Source: Rhinolophus ferrumequinum
Taxonomy: Eukaryota > Chordata > Mammalia > Chiroptera > Rhinolophidae
Assembly: GCF_004115265.2 (NCBI RefSeq)
Contig: NC_046297.1
Span: forward strand, 4,150,001 to 4,214,000
Length of the DNA: 64,000 nt
Direction: 5' to 3'
This document shows, piece after piece, positions 12,016 to 25,500 of the stretch (position 1 is the stretch's first letter; each line of letters begins with the position of its first letter). The notes beneath the pieces were generated by a model. That model saw only the letters and a program-made list of their open reading frames with translations, made no database searches and was not told the DNA's origin. Made by a program: the position numbers and the translations under genes.

Positions 12016-12279
12016 GGAATTCAGGATACATTACAAAGGATCTGATGCAATCCATGGCAGGTCCTAAAAACCACTTTTGAGAGCTGAAAGATGAGTTGGT
12101 GATAACAGCAAGTTTAGGGAAACCAGAAAGTCCTTTTTCGCTAAGGGTCTAGCCCACAAGGGTGGGCAGGAGGATCGCTATAAGCACAATTAGTGAAGAG
12201 ATCATTGGGAAGGTGAAGGCGGACAGTGGTTTTAGGTGTTGGGAATAGGGAGGCAGGAGTTGAGTGACTTTTATACGCC

Positions 12280-12370
12280 ATTCTATGAAATGTGGATAAT
12301 AATAGTAACTAAAAGTGTCGTGAAGATTAAATGAAATGATCCATGTAACGGCCTGGTACATAATAAAGTA
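12280..12370 (+). repeat. MIR SINE 3' part, sense
   Basis: GTGGATAATAATAGTAACTA followed by GTGAAGATTAAATGAAATGA and a CTGGTACATAATAAAG end is the MIR 3' half. Confidence 0.65.
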
Positions 12371-12839
12371 ATCAAAGAAGTTTAGCTGTTATTACACCTA
12401 AAGTTTGAATTTAGAATACTCAGGATTTGATGTAGAACATGGTATACAAGATAAACTGATATTCGGAGAGGAGAAATTATTTTGTCATGTGAATTATGTA
12501 ATATCTTACCTTTTGTTTCATTTATTCCCTGAATAGAAGCAAGATATTGCCGTGAGGATGCTGTGTGACAAAACACCCCAATACTCCAGGACTTTTGACC
12601 ATAAGCATTTCTACTCAAACTCACAGACAAAAATCTGCTCAAACTTACAGAAATTTGACTGGCCTAGAAAAGGCTTGCCTGCATAGCTCTTCTTCCGACT
12701 CGGTCAACTGAGCTTGGCTCCATGCTGCGGGTTGGGTGCAGGTCTGTTCCATCTGCATCCATTCTGGGGCCAGACTGAATGGCATCATCCTAGACTGAAA
12801 GAATTACAAAGATGAATGAAACATCAATCCAGCCATCAA

Positions 12840-13800
12840 AGCGGTTATAGCCTGTAAGGGAGAAAATATGCATAAGAATAATTATAAATTTAGAAAGAAC
12901 TAGATTTAATAGAGAAGTACAGATAAACCATCATTAAGAGTCCAAAAGAAGGAGTGACTCCTTTACAGTGGGAAGAATAAGGGAAAGCCTTGAAGAGGAG
13001 TCTACATTTCAATTTGGCCCTCAAGGATGGATAGTAATTTGATTTGTATGGATAGGAGAAAGAACGTTCCATGACAGAGAGAGTAGCACAAGACACAAGG
13101 GCATGTGTAGGCTCACTAGTGCATAGAAGAATCAAGAAAAAAAATTTTTTTTTCATTCATTAATCCACTAAAAATTTATTTCACCTAAAACATAGGCTCA
13201 GGGCAATTATAATACAATGAACAGGAAAAACAGACATGTCCCTACCCTCAGGAAGCTTACAGCTTAGCGTGGGAGACAAATTTTACTCAAGTAATCATAC
13301 AAACAAGCGCAAAAGCAAGGCTGGGATAAATGCTTTGAAGGAGATACGAAATGAATGTAATCACAGCAGGATGTGTCCTAGTAAGGGAGAACAAAGAAGA
13401 ATTTCCTAAGGAAAAAACACTTGAGCTGAGCTAACAACTAAAGGAAAAGCAGAAATGAACCAGACCAAATGGGGGAGAGAAGAGTATTCCAAGTAGAAGG
13501 GACAGCATGTGTCAAGGGCCTGTGGCCATAGGGAGTACAGAGTGTGAAGAGACATTTGAGAGAGAAGGAGTGAGAATAAGGTAAATTGGGCCAAGATTTG
13601 AAAGACTCTAAATGCCAAGCAGAGACATCCCTCCACAGACTAAGAGAGTGCCTTAAATTCGCGGACCATGTCATATTCAATTCTGTATCAAATGTAGAAT
13701 CGTCTCTCATGTGTAATAGATGTGACTTGAGTGCAGATTTTATTTTGTAGCTAATAGAAGCCACTGGAGATTTTGGGGGGCAATTCAATTATAATACTAT
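12840..13800 (-). repeat. L2 LINE fragments, antisense
   Basis: Two adjoining antisense L2 blocks are visible. The second (13155-13800) carries CTACCCTCAGGAAGCTTACA, then GGGACAGCATGTGTCAAGGG and a TGAAGAGACATTTGAGAGAG-type stretch. The order corresponds to L2 read backwards from its 3' end. No reading frame is intact. Confidence 0.65.
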
Positions 13801-14004
13801 CTGGTTAGTGCTAGTAAGAAAAGAACGTAAGAAGTGCTGCGAGAGCAGATGGCTGGTGTCCTGGAGGACTGAATTTTGCCTGTGCCTTCAGAAATCCTTC
13901 CCAGGTGAGAGAATGACAAAATCACATTCTGAAGGTGGGGTAAGAGAGAAATCCATTTCTTCAATTGATCCGATGATAAGAATGGATTTAAAGTTTGAAT
14001 TTTT

Positions 14005-14130
14005 AAACATAGCCTCTCTGGACCCACCCCAGGCCCTCTAAATCAGACCCAGAATGGGGGAAGGGCAGCTGTATTTATAAGCAAACATTCCACCTGATTC
14101 TTATTCTCAAGAAATTTGGAAAACCCTGGT
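14005..14130 (+). repeat. MER5A-like fragment
   Basis: CCACCCCAGGCCCTCTAAAT and a later CCACCTGATTCTTATTCTC plus TTTGGAAAACCCTGG tail follow the MER5A order. It is diverged. Confidence 0.5.
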
Positions 14131-14134
14131 ATAG

Positions 14135-14780
14135 AGAACACTGAAGGGAAAAGAAAAGGCATGTGCAAAAGTATGAACAAATGAAGAGCCAGAAGGTATA
14201 TTCAGGAAATGGCGGGAGAGTGGGGAGTCAGTCAAAGGGGAAAGGGTTATTGCTGAGGCTGGAGACTGTGGGAAGGTTTACTTATAAACCTTCTCCTTAC
14301 TAAGCTAAGGAATCTTGTGAATGACGGAGAACCAGTGAGGAAGATCTTAGGCAAGGAAGTGAGCTTTGGGGGAGGAAATAACCAGACAATTGAAGAGTAC
14401 AGGTTTGAGAGACATTTCTGCGGCACGATGGATGGTTTAATTGGTACTTCCCTGAGAGAAGTAAGAAAGGAGATGGAGAAAAACTCCCAGATTTCTAATG
14501 TGGTACGTTGCCTTTGTTAGGGAGGGGTTGATATGTGAGAAAGCACTCCGTTTTGCACTTGAAGTTTACATGACAAATGACAACATGTAAATATGTCTAA
14601 TAGACAGATGGAAATAGTGACCTCCAGCTTGGGAGCAAGTTTTCAGGGCTGAGAATATGGGAGTCACTGGAACTAGGGGAATGTCCCTTGTATAAGGATG
14701 TAAATTGATAAATGGACCGAGGACAAAATTGTGGGGAAACAGACGTGTAAGTAGCACCTAGAGGAGGTGTCAGCAAAGGA
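14135..14780 (-). repeat. L2 LINE fragment, antisense
   Basis: This purine-rich stretch contains AAGGCATGTGCAAAAGTATG and a GAGAACCAGTGAGGAAGATC block that look like more 5' parts of L2 in reverse. The open stretch 14317-14520 inside it is a by-product, not a gene. Confidence 0.5.
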
Positions 14781-15074
14781 GACTAGATAAAGATGGAAGA
14801 GCTAGCAATTATAGTCTTGGCTACACTAATCGTCTAATGCTTCCCCCAGGCTAAGTGAACTGAAAAAATAACAGTATTTCCATTCTGATTAGATTGATAA
14901 AATATATATTTGCCACTTATCTAGAGCATTCTAGTAAAATAGAATTTACATAGTAAATGCTAGAAAACTTAGTGAAATCCTAGAAAACCTGCCATTGATT
15001 GACCCAATCAACTAAACTCAACATACAAAATCCAGGTAAGCCAAGAATTTTTAGATTCAAGAATACCAGAAGTC

Positions 15075-15230
15075 TTTGGTACATGGATTTGAGTCCTGAC
15101 TCTTTCATTAATTTGGGTGAATCATTTAACTTTTTTATGACCCTGTTTCCTCATCTTAAAAAGGAAAAGCGACCGAGGCTGGGATAGCTAGATGATATCT
15201 TAGGTTGCTTCCAGCTCTAAACTCTAAAGG
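15075..15230 (+). repeat. MIR-family SINE, sense
   Basis: GATTTGAGTCCTGACTCTTT, then GTGAATCATTTAACTTTTTT and CTGTTTCCTCATCTTAAAAA are the MIR core in order. Confidence 0.7.
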
Positions 15231-15894
15231 GTCTCCAGAGATCCAGGCAAGTCTAAGATGGAAACGTTGAATAGATTAATTCAAGAGTAAGTACTGGTAC
15301 CTGTTTCCCAGTCCCACTTTTCCCCCTCCCTCAATGCACATTGATTTGGGGCCACCCAAAGTCACACAGAAGCCCTGGGACACCCGAGGGCATAAAGGAG
15401 GCACGGGGTACTTTGACGGTTCCTGTCACGAGCTGTTTTCATTGTCACTTATCCACTCTGAGTGGTGTCTGGGGGCGCGTCAGTGGAATGGCATCCCTTT
15501 GTACCCACCCACCTAGAGGAGCCTCTTTCCTCGGTGCCTTTCACGTGGCTCATCAAGCACGTGGACCTCCTCCATCCCAATGGCATCACCAACCGCGGGC
15601 TGCCGGTGGTTGTGTTAACTCAGGGAACTAGAGATTTTGTTTTTTCTACCAGATTTCAAGACAAAAAAAAAAGAAAAAAAAACCTTTGCTTTTTAAAAAC
15701 CCTAACAACTCCTTTACAAGGGGCCTTCACTTTATACAATTAAGTACCGTTGATACAGAACGAATCAGGAATTGCACAACCAGTGTCCTCCCCTTCACTT
15801 GGTTCTTGCACATACTACTTGCACCAGGCACTGTGCTGCTTCCTCGAGTTATATTAATGTAAACATTGCGAACACCCCTTGCTTTGGGTTCACT

Positions 15895-16575
15895 CAGGAC
15901 TCCGCGCACTTACAGCAGCCCGACTGCTTCCGGCACTCGCCCCGCCCACACCTGCAGGCTCCGCCCCTGGGGCCGCCGCGCTCCCAGCAGGCGCCGCGCG
16001 CGCAGTCGCCCCGCCCCTCAGGCCCGCCCCTGCAGGCTCCGCCCCTGGGTCCGCCGCGCTCCCAGCAGGCGCCGCGCGCACACTCGCCCCGCCCCCTGGC
16101 CCGCCCGCCCCCTCGCGGCGCTGGGCGATGGCGGAGTTGGACATCGGGCAGCACTGCCAGGTGGAGCACTGCCGGCAGCGAGGTGATGGAGGAGGGCCCC
16201 GCCCGGGCCGCGGGAGACCCGGTCCCCGCTCTGCCACCAGGAACGGTGGCGGCGGGGGAGGGGAGGCCCGGGGCGGCCGGGCGCCCCCTGTCTGTGGCGC
16301 GAGCTGCGCTGGGGCTTCTCTGCCGCCCCCAGCCTTTGGGACAATCGAGGGGTCTCGGTGCTCGGGAACCGTGCAGTTCCTGGAAACGCACCTTGCAGGG
16401 TGCACTGTGGTTCCCGAGGGCGCCTTGCCGGGCCGTCGCGCGGGGAGGGCGGACTCGCGTTCCCCTCGGAGCCCGCCCCGGCGACCCTGGGCGAGCGGCT
16501 TCTCGCTGCCACGCTTTGTGTTTAACCTGTGCCTTACCTGTCCCCGGGAGGCGCTGGGCGAGGTCAGTGTGTAAT
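15895..16575 (+). promoter_or_regulatory. ZFAND1: ZFAND1 CpG-island promoter
   Basis: The region is very GC-rich with dense CpG and many GC boxes (CCGCCCC and its complement). It spans upstream DNA, the short first coding exon and the start of intron 1. Transcription probably starts within about 100 bases upstream of 16128. No TATA box is evident. A GCTTCCGG ETS-type site sits at about 15926-15933. Confidence 0.8.
15951..16106 (+). repeat. 78-bp tandem duplication with GC boxes
   Basis: Two head-to-tail units, 15951-16028 and 16029-16106, both begin CCTGCAGGCTCCGCCCCTGG (second with a T after the shared GGG) and share CGCTCCCAGCAGGCGCCGCG. Differences are few and lie mostly in the last third. 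Each unit carries at least two GC boxes. The array ends about 20 bases before the ZFAND1 start codon. Confidence 0.9.
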
Positions 16576-19500
16576 CTGGTTTTCCTGGGCTCCTCGGGAG
16601 ACGAGCTTCTCGGGAGACGGCCCTTAGCTTTCACCAGATCCTCCGAGGGATCCTGACCCTGCGTCCCCCGCCAGGGGACCCTGACCCGGTCCCTGCTGTC
16701 GTTCTTTGCTTCTGAGGAGCACCCGTTCAGCAACCATTTGCCGAGCGTCTGTGTTGGTGCTGGGACCCCACCGAGCCTATAAAATACGGGCTGGTCGTAG
16801 AACAGCTTTCAGACTCGTAAGCTGCATGTTAGAGCACTGATAACAAGGTGGCGATGTTCTTTGTCCACGGAACGAAGACGCCTGCGATGCGCGCATCCAG
16901 TGGGATAGCCAGTGGGCGTGGGGCACAGGCCTTAGGATTTCTTACATCTGCGAAGGCGCGGCCCTGAAACGTCAGAGCCCGCAGAAGGCTCAGTCTTTGG
17001 TCCCTGGGTTTCACTCCAAAGGGGTGCTGTCCCATTTGGCTCATGCTACTGTACGATGGCAAATCTCACCTCCCAGTGCTGCTTCAGCCACGGGTAGCAG
17101 GTACCTACCTGAGTGACTGGTGAGGGCTCCGAGGTTCAGCGCAGATTAGTGGGAGGCCCACGGTTGATTAGTGATACCTGCTGCGGGCTGCGGGTGAACA
17201 GACCCCGTCCCTGCGAGGCCCTTGTTGCTTACAGCAGCTCTCTGCGTATGTATCTTGCACCACTGGCCATGTAAGACCCTGTGCTTCCTTGAAGAGCTTT
17301 CATACGGAAGCTTGGCCGGTTGCTGCTGACTAAGTTATGTATCTCAGGTATACCTGATGACCCCTGACAAGTCCCCCCTCATCTACTTTTTCTAAGGTCA
17401 TCATCTCCCTTTCCAACTTCAGGTGTCTCTTAAAGTGTAAATATCTGAGATGAGGCCAGATTATCTAAGTCTAGGTCTAGTGGAGAGGGGTTAATATTTC
17501 AAGTATGTTAGGTGAGTATCCCAGATTTCCTTTAGCTTCTGGATGGCTAGCAGGATGCTGTCAGGTGTCAGGAAATCATCATGAGCTTAATTCTTCCCCT
17601 GCGTCCTCTTTGGTTTGTAGCTAATGTTTACATGGCCACTAAAAGTCTCAAAATAGCAACTTTGTACAGTTTTTCCAATTTGAAAGAGACATAAAAGTTT
17701 TGCAGAGTATTATATGCTTCAGTTGCCTTGTGTTGTTGATAAACGTACACAAATTCTCTTGGTATGAAACATGCTTACAGTATCAGCTTTCAGAACAGTG
17801 ACAATTCCTTAAGCCCAGTTCTCAGGTGAAGGAATAACTGTATTTTGGCTCTCTTGTCCCACAAGCAGAATTACCCACGGGTCCCTTTTGGTTATAAGAG
17901 GACCCCATCTTTCTGTTTCATGTTAAGATAACCTGTGGGATGAGCTCTTTTGGGGGCAATTACAGCTTTCTGTACAGTGCAGGCCTTTTGTTTTCACTTT
18001 ATAAAATTGATGTCCTTGAGTATATCCTGCTTGGCTCTATATTGTAATAGGAGGTACAGTCAAAAACAATTTAGAAAGTAATTGATTGTATCTAGTGGTG
18101 AACAGTCAGTTGCCACATCTGGGAATGGATACTGTCATGTACTTTCCAAAAATTCAGTTCCCAGCTTAGTGACTTAGTCCTAACTTAGTTGTTCCTCCAC
18201 AGCAAGGAAGAACACAATTCAGGATTCAATTTTACAGTATCAATGACTCTATGTATTGAATTTCTGGAATTTCTTTGAAAACATCACCACCTAGTCACCA
18301 CAGGCTTTTTTCTCGGAGTTGAGTATATTCAAAAGAAGTGAATTGTTGTAATTATCTTATTAATTATAGTTACTATCTTACTAGTCATATCTTTTGTGTA
18401 TATCATTTTGTTTTTATAATTACCCTGTGAAGTAGGTATAGCATATAACATAAATATATATATATATGTATATATGTATACCGTGTTTCCCCAAATATTA
18501 GACCTACCCCGAAAATAAGCCCCAGTCATCAGCCAGACAGATGTATTTAGTATGTTATGATGATGTTCCAGAAGAAGATGACATGACTGTATTTGAATAA
18601 ATGTACATTGTTGTACATGAAAAAGAAGACATCACTGAAAATACACCCTAATGCGTCTTTTGGAGCAAAAATTAATATAAGACCCCGTCATATTTTCGGG
18701 GAATCACGGTATATATACACATACACGCACAGACACTTATCACCTAATAATAGAGCTTTGGTTTTTTTGTACATATATGTGTGTGTGTTTACCTTTATAA
18801 AATAGTATATATATATACTATATATATATAGTATATATATATATAATATATATATATTATTATATATATAATATATATATAATAAATAGTATATATATAT
18901 ATACTATTTATATATATATAAAATAGTATATATATATATATCTCCCCAAGGCTCTACTACTAAGTAACTTGCCTAGCATTGATAGATTAATAAACAGTGG
19001 AGTCAGAATTGAAATCCAGGTTTTTCACTTCAAATGCAGGATTTTTGCAGCATGCAGTCCTCAGAAACAACACCTCTTAAATCTGGGAAATAAAAACAAA
19101 CCAAAAAGACAACCCCCCTTTTTGGCTCTGGCATGCTTCTATTAGTAACACTTACCTCCTTCCTTACCATCTAGTTACTCTCTCAGGACTTGAGATTGCC
19201 ATAGCTTTTGTTTAACCACTGCCGACCACATTAGGGTGTTGGTCAAAAAGGAAAGTCATCTGTAGAGGCAGTGCAGTAGTTTAAGAAAGAAAACGAAATC
19301 AAAATCAGAAACTGACCAGTAAATACAACATTTTTTCTCAATTTTAGATTTCCTGCCATTTATATGTGATGCTTGTTCAGGAATATTTTGGTAAGTTACA
19401 TTTTTATGCAAGATTTGCAAGTAGTTTTAGAGTTGTAATGCGGGGTTGATTTCTGAACAACAGAATGATTTAAAATAGTTCTTATTTTAGCCATTGATAT

Positions 19501-22500
19501 TTGATATTCGTTAGGGTCATCACTTGGAAAAAACAGACTAGTCATAGACTCTGATACTTCTGCGTATATGTGGCTAATCTTTAAACTTCCAGAGATGGCA
19601 TTATTTATGTGTGTGGTTTTTATGTAAAAGTTGTATTAGTGTCTTTTAATCACAGGGCGAGAACATCTCCAAAATATAAAGAATATGGGAACAAAATCTA
19701 GCTATAAATATGATATAAATATAATATAAATATAAAGTTATTCTTTATTTCAATTAATAAAATGAAAAGAGCCCAATCTATACATTTCGTAAATTGGCTA
19801 TCACATGTCCTTTGTACACACATAACATTCAAAGTCAAACCCAGGAACTAACCAAGGATTTTGGAAAATGCGTTTTCTCTGTGATTAAACTTTTCTTGAA
19901 TCAGGCATTTAATTTATTAAATAGAGCACTGAGAGAACAAATTCTTTTCAGAATATAATTGAGAAAGATTTATTAGAAGTAAGAAAAGTAATGCATATTT
20001 TAAATCATCAGAGCTAGAATGCTCCTTGGACATTTTATTATTGATGGTCTTTGAAAAATAAAAGGAATCAAAAGGTTCTTTTGTGTGTCTTTTCACACAC
20101 CTCAAGCGCTCAAAGTGAAGGTAATTTAGAGTGGTGAATTATTTTTACTCACTGAAGTTGAACAGTTGTGGTTTTAAAACTTTGGAGACTACAGACACTC
20201 CATCTTTTATCTGGCATTTCAGTGTATTCTTATATAGAGAGTTCTTAATGTGGTGTAAGGGTAATTAATGTTAAGGACACTAACCGTGAAAACAGCTCAG
20301 ATTACTGCCGTTATCTCAAATGCATTATTTGATTGCGTTTAAATAAACACTCGTTTTTTTAAATTATTTAAGCCTTGAACACAGAAGCCGAGAGTCGCAT
20401 AACTGTCCTGAGGTATAGTAACGTTCTCCTATCTAATAACATGTATTTTGTTCAGATTTTGAAGACATTTCAAGCCAGTCAGTGTACCACAGAGTACTGT
20501 TTGGTTTACTAAACTGATTATTCAAAGAGGCTATTACTTCACTTATATTACGTGTGTCTGTTTTAAAGAAAAATTGGTCTACTTGGTATTTATACATTTT
20601 TAGTCTTAGAATTCTTCTTTCTTTACACTTGAGTTCTGTTTAGGTGGCCCACGTAGAGCTCTGGGCTCTACATTTATAAATCTACAATGAAATTAACGTC
20701 CTCGTCACATACTCCTTCCAGTTTCCTTCACTCTTGTGTTCCTTTCCCCTGGGGTCTGGTGTTAGATTCTGTGGTAATAAATTGTCAGCCTTAGCCCACT
20801 GGGAAGAAACCAAGAAAATCCCCAGTATGATTCTGACCTAATAGATGATTAAGAAAAGGGCTGGCAGACGGAAACCAAAGCATCATCCTTATTAGGGATA
20901 AAAGATAAAGTAAATGATGAAGCTTTTAGTGTAGAGCCGGATGAGTCCACAAAGGAAGGCCAGAATTAGGCAGATTTGCCCACCAGTCAGTCACAAGAGT
21001 GCTGGGCCTCCTTGAATTCCAAGTTCTGTTCCAAGAGGAAACAAGAGAAAGCTGAGCCTACTGTGTCTAATGTAATTTTCTCAAATTTGACAGTCAGATA
21101 AATGGCTCCACCTCGCTTGAGTCAGAGAGAGGCAGGAAGTTAAACTGAATTCACTCCATTGGAAAAGAAGTATTTGCCTCACACTTTTCAGTGGGTATTT
21201 ATTCCTGCCCACCATTTACTGAGCACTTTACCAAGGATTTTTATATCTGCTGTAGAAAATTAAGGTTAAATGAGCTGTGGTCAGAACATATCATTATGAA
21301 AACTGACTTTAACCCTCTGTGTCATGGATAAACGTATAATTTTTAAGTGTTCATTTAGATATTTAACCACTTCAAATTGCTGTAGAAAGTGGGCATGACT
21401 TGCCATATGAGGGTGGATGAGATGACTACCTGAACGTATTATCATGGGGGCATCTTTGTGTGGGACTGGTACAAAGTAGAAGACTAAAATTATAAAGAGA
21501 AACTGAATAGTCATTTTAACTTGACTTAGAAGATAAATACACCACAGTAGGAATATTATGAAACTATAGCACAGTCAACACAGCGATCATTTCTCATACA
21601 AATATTTAGTATAATCTTTAGTGAGAGTGTGTAAGTTGCTCTTACAAGTTTAAACAAAAGTAATGTGAATGTTGCCTTCCAAAATAGATTTGATTTGCTT
21701 TATATGTGAAATATAATGTCACTTTTCCTCCTTTGCCTTTCCAGGTGACTGTCATCAATGAGAAACTGAAGTCAGACACACATTCATCTTACCCATGCTC
21801 ATTCAAGGACTGTGCTGAAAGAGAGCTTGTACCAGTTCTGTGTCCTCACTGTGAGAAGACTTTTTGCCTGAGGTGATCATTCAAACCACGCAGACTCTGT
21901 GTATCTGTTTAATCGGTATGCACGTATATGAACCAGTGTCACTCTTCTGTTGCTCGTAGACACCGTCATCAGTCAGATCATGAATGTGAAAAACTGGAAG
22001 TTCCTAGGCCTCGTATGGCTGCCACTCAGAAACTTGTTCAAGACATTATTGGCAAGTATCAAGAAAGCTTGTTTTGTGGCTTTCCTTATTGTTGTATGTT
22101 CTGTTAGTTCCAAAGCTCCTGCTTCTTATGTCTGCTTGCCAGTATGGAAGGCGCTGTTAACAGCCCCAGTGGTTATAATTTGCTGTAGATTTTGATGACA
22201 TTCTTGTGACAGTATTTCTTACAAGGCCTACCTGACCAATGAAGATTTGGAGATTCTATAGAAGTATCCTATAGATGTTCTCCTTTGCTGGGCCACTTAG
22301 ATCAGCTGGTTAACCATTATGGCTATAAATGGGATTAATGAGGCTGAAGTAGTGGTTTGTCGTCTGTAAACACTACGCTTTAAGCCTAGTTAGCTGTCCT
22401 ATGAATGCTGCTGATAATCTGAGGTGTCTGTGACTTAGTCTGTCTGCCACATGTAAGTTCTCCAGAATTTTCTCGATTGTTAAGGATGCTACCTTTATGA

Positions 22501-25500
22501 AAATCTATAACCAATCTTAAAGTTCTCTGTAGAAGTCTTAGTGATTAGATTAAATAGGCTTCGGTTGGAAAGAAGAACATAACAATGAGTTTTTTGATGT
22601 GGATGTTGCTTCCATTGATCATGTAAGTATAATACCTACAAAATGAATGTGGCCTCTATATTTCCGTTGGGTGTAATTTGTGTACATTTCAGAGCCATAA
22701 TGAATAATAGTTCATAAAACTCTGGAAAATGCAATGTAGAAGTTCTTATGTGCTTAAATGCGTATCCTTATTTCTTAGATTCCAAGACAGGACAGACAGC
22801 AAGTAAGCGACGGAAAGGTGCAAAAAATAGTGAAACAGCTGCAAAGGTAGCCTTGATGAAATTAAAGATGCATGCTGATGGAGATAAGTCACTGCCACAG
22901 GTTGGTCTTACAGATTTTGAAAAACAAAACAGTTTAAGTATCATAGAAGCTCCCTTCCACTCTTCCTTCCCGTCAAGTAACAACTAACCCGAACCTGAAG
23001 TGTATCATTCCTAATATGACATGGTCTATAGCTACATAAATGATACATGGTTTTGTGAGATTTTCCACTTCACAGAAATGTCAAGGAACCATATGTATCC
23101 TCTGTCAACTTTTTTTTCACTTGGCATCATGTTTTTAACATTTATCCATGCTGACACATTTAGTCTAGTTCATTCATTGTGATAGCTGCATAGTATTCCA
23201 TTGTGTATATATTCCACATTTATTCATTCCCTTAGTGAACAAGATTCAGAATGTTTTCAGTTTTTTTTTGCTGTTGTAAACTGTTCAACAGTGAACATTA
23301 TTTTATGTGTGTCAGAATGTTTCTCTAGGGCAGTCCCTTTAAAACTATATAATATCAATTACATTTTATATAACAGCCCAGTACACATATGCATATATAC
23401 ATACATGCATACATATATACATACATGCATACATACCTTAACAGAGTTTCACGTCGTCTTACAACTATGTAGTGTACACTCTGATATTTTTTATTCTATT
23501 TTATTTTAAAGATCATTGATTTTATAACCCCTAAAGAATTGAGATCCTCAGATTGAAAAATGCTACTCTAGGGAATATATTGAGAAATAGAAAAGCTGGA
23601 TCATGGGATTTGCTCATCTTCAGCTTTACTAAATGTCAGCTTTCTCCTGTCAGTGGTTGTACTGATTTATCTCTTTCCTGTCTGAGAGTTTCAGCATTTC
23701 CTGGCAACACTGGGTATTATTCATTGTTACAGTTTGATAGATGTGAAGTGATATCACACTGAGGTTTTAAGTTCAGTTTCCCTCGTGACTACTGAGATTC
23801 TGCTACTTTCCACACGTTTGTTGGCTGTTGACTTTGTTCTGTGAATTATTTGTTCATATCTTTTGCCCATGGTTTTCTAGTGGGTTGTTTGGCACTTTAT
23901 AGATTTACAAGATTCTTTATATGTTCTGAAATCTAATTCTTTTTGATTCAGTTGTGTTGCACGTATCTTCTCTCAGTCTGTGGTTTTTGATCTCTTTAGT
24001 GGTCCAGACTTAAAATTTTAATACACTCAAACTTATTCATGATTTCCTTAAGATTTATACTTTGAAAAATATATTGTTTAATATTTTTCTTATATTTTCC
24101 TTTAAAAGTTTTTATTTCATATGATTTTTTGTTTGTTTGTGTAGCTCTTTATCCCATCTGGAATGTAATTATAAGTAAGTAGAGGTAAAGATTTCTACAC
24201 CCTCCACCCCGGAATGCATTACCTGTTGTCATAACATAAGATAACAAAGAGTTCATCCTTGTAATGACACATCTGTCACACAACACATTGTTCTGTATGT
24301 GTGGGACTAGTTTGGGAATCTCAACTCAGTTCCTTTTTGCTATTTGTCTGTCTGCGTCAATATCAAACTGTCTTAATTACCATAGCTTTATAATAAGTAG
24401 GGTAAGTCTCTCCTCCTTATTCTTTGCTTTCAGCCATGTCTATTTTTGACCATTTATTCTTCTGTAAAAAATTTGGGATCACTTTGTCCTGTTCTGTGAA
24501 ATTGTGATTTTGATAGGAATTGTGCTAAATTTTAGATTAGAACAGTTGACCTCTCTAGAATTTTGACTCTTCCCATCCATGTTTATGGTCTGTTGTTTCA
24601 ACTTTTCTTTAGGTGTTCTGTTATGTCTTTAAATAACATCCTGTAATGCTTACCGTACATATCTATATGTCTTTTCTTAGGCTCTTCATAATTTTTGCTG
24701 CAATTATAAACGATACCTATTTTTTAAGTAATGTTTTCTTAATTATTTATTACTGACTGTTGTATGTAATCCTTCTATCCCGCAAAGAAATTCCTAATTA
24801 TTCCCATAGTTCATAGATTTTGCTGCAATGGTTTCTGTGCAGTCATATGACAGTTCTGTGTTGCTTTTTTTAAAAAAAAATTTTCTTTCCTCTTCCTCCT
24901 CCTCTGTTATTATTATTTGTCTTAATGAATTGGCTGAGCTCCAAAACAATGTTGAATAATATGGCTCATAACAGGCATCTTCGTCATGTTTCTGACTTTA
25001 ATCCAAATGATTCTGAAGTTTTATCATTAAATATTATCTTTGGTACAGATATTTGATACTAGCTTTTATCAGGTTAACAGTATTTTTCTACTCCTAGTTT
25101 GCTAGGAATTTATATCATGAATAGGTATTAAGTTTTGCTGTAAGTTTTTTTCCTACATCTAATACGATGATCATGGTGGGTTTTTTCCCCCTTATCAATG
25201 GGATAAATTACATTGATGAATTTTTCTGTTGTTAAATCACCCACATATTCTGGGGTAAACCACTTGACGCTGGTATACAATTCTTTTAAAATGCACAGCT
25301 AAATTGATTTTGTAATATGTTATTTAATGTTATTTTGTGGCATTAATAGCAAGATTATACTAGTAAAATTAGTTGAGTAGCTTTCCGTCCTCTATTCTTT
25401 GAAACAATTGTAGAGGGTAGGGATTATTGGTTCTTGAAGGTTTGGTAATGCTTGCTATAACCTTTGGATCTATTGCCTTTTTGAGAGGAGAATTTCTAAT

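Larger units (their letters stand above)
7601..15894. other. CHMP4C-ZFAND1 intergenic region
   Basis: This is the spacer between two divergently transcribed genes. It contains a GA microsatellite, several L2 fragments, an MLT1-type LTR, MIR pieces and a T26 run, listed separately. The stretches 8110-8900, 9600-10540 and 15235-15890 show nothing I can name. A 94-codon open stretch at 15462-15743 is discussed under findings and is not called as a gene. Confidence 0.7.
16183..19347 (+). other. ZFAND1: ZFAND1 intron 1
   Basis: A 3.2-kb intron. The first 400 bases belong to the CpG island. It contains MITE copy 2 (18481-18709) and long TA-rich arrays (18455-18945). The stretch 16600-18440 shows nothing I recognise. 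Confidence 0.85.

Noticed and set aside
15772-16733. Long overlapping open stretches on both strands across the ZFAND1 CpG island (up to 294 codons)
   Set aside because: They are low-stop GC-rich composition effects, cross the real exon in other frames and contain the 78-bp duplication; no domain is recognisable.
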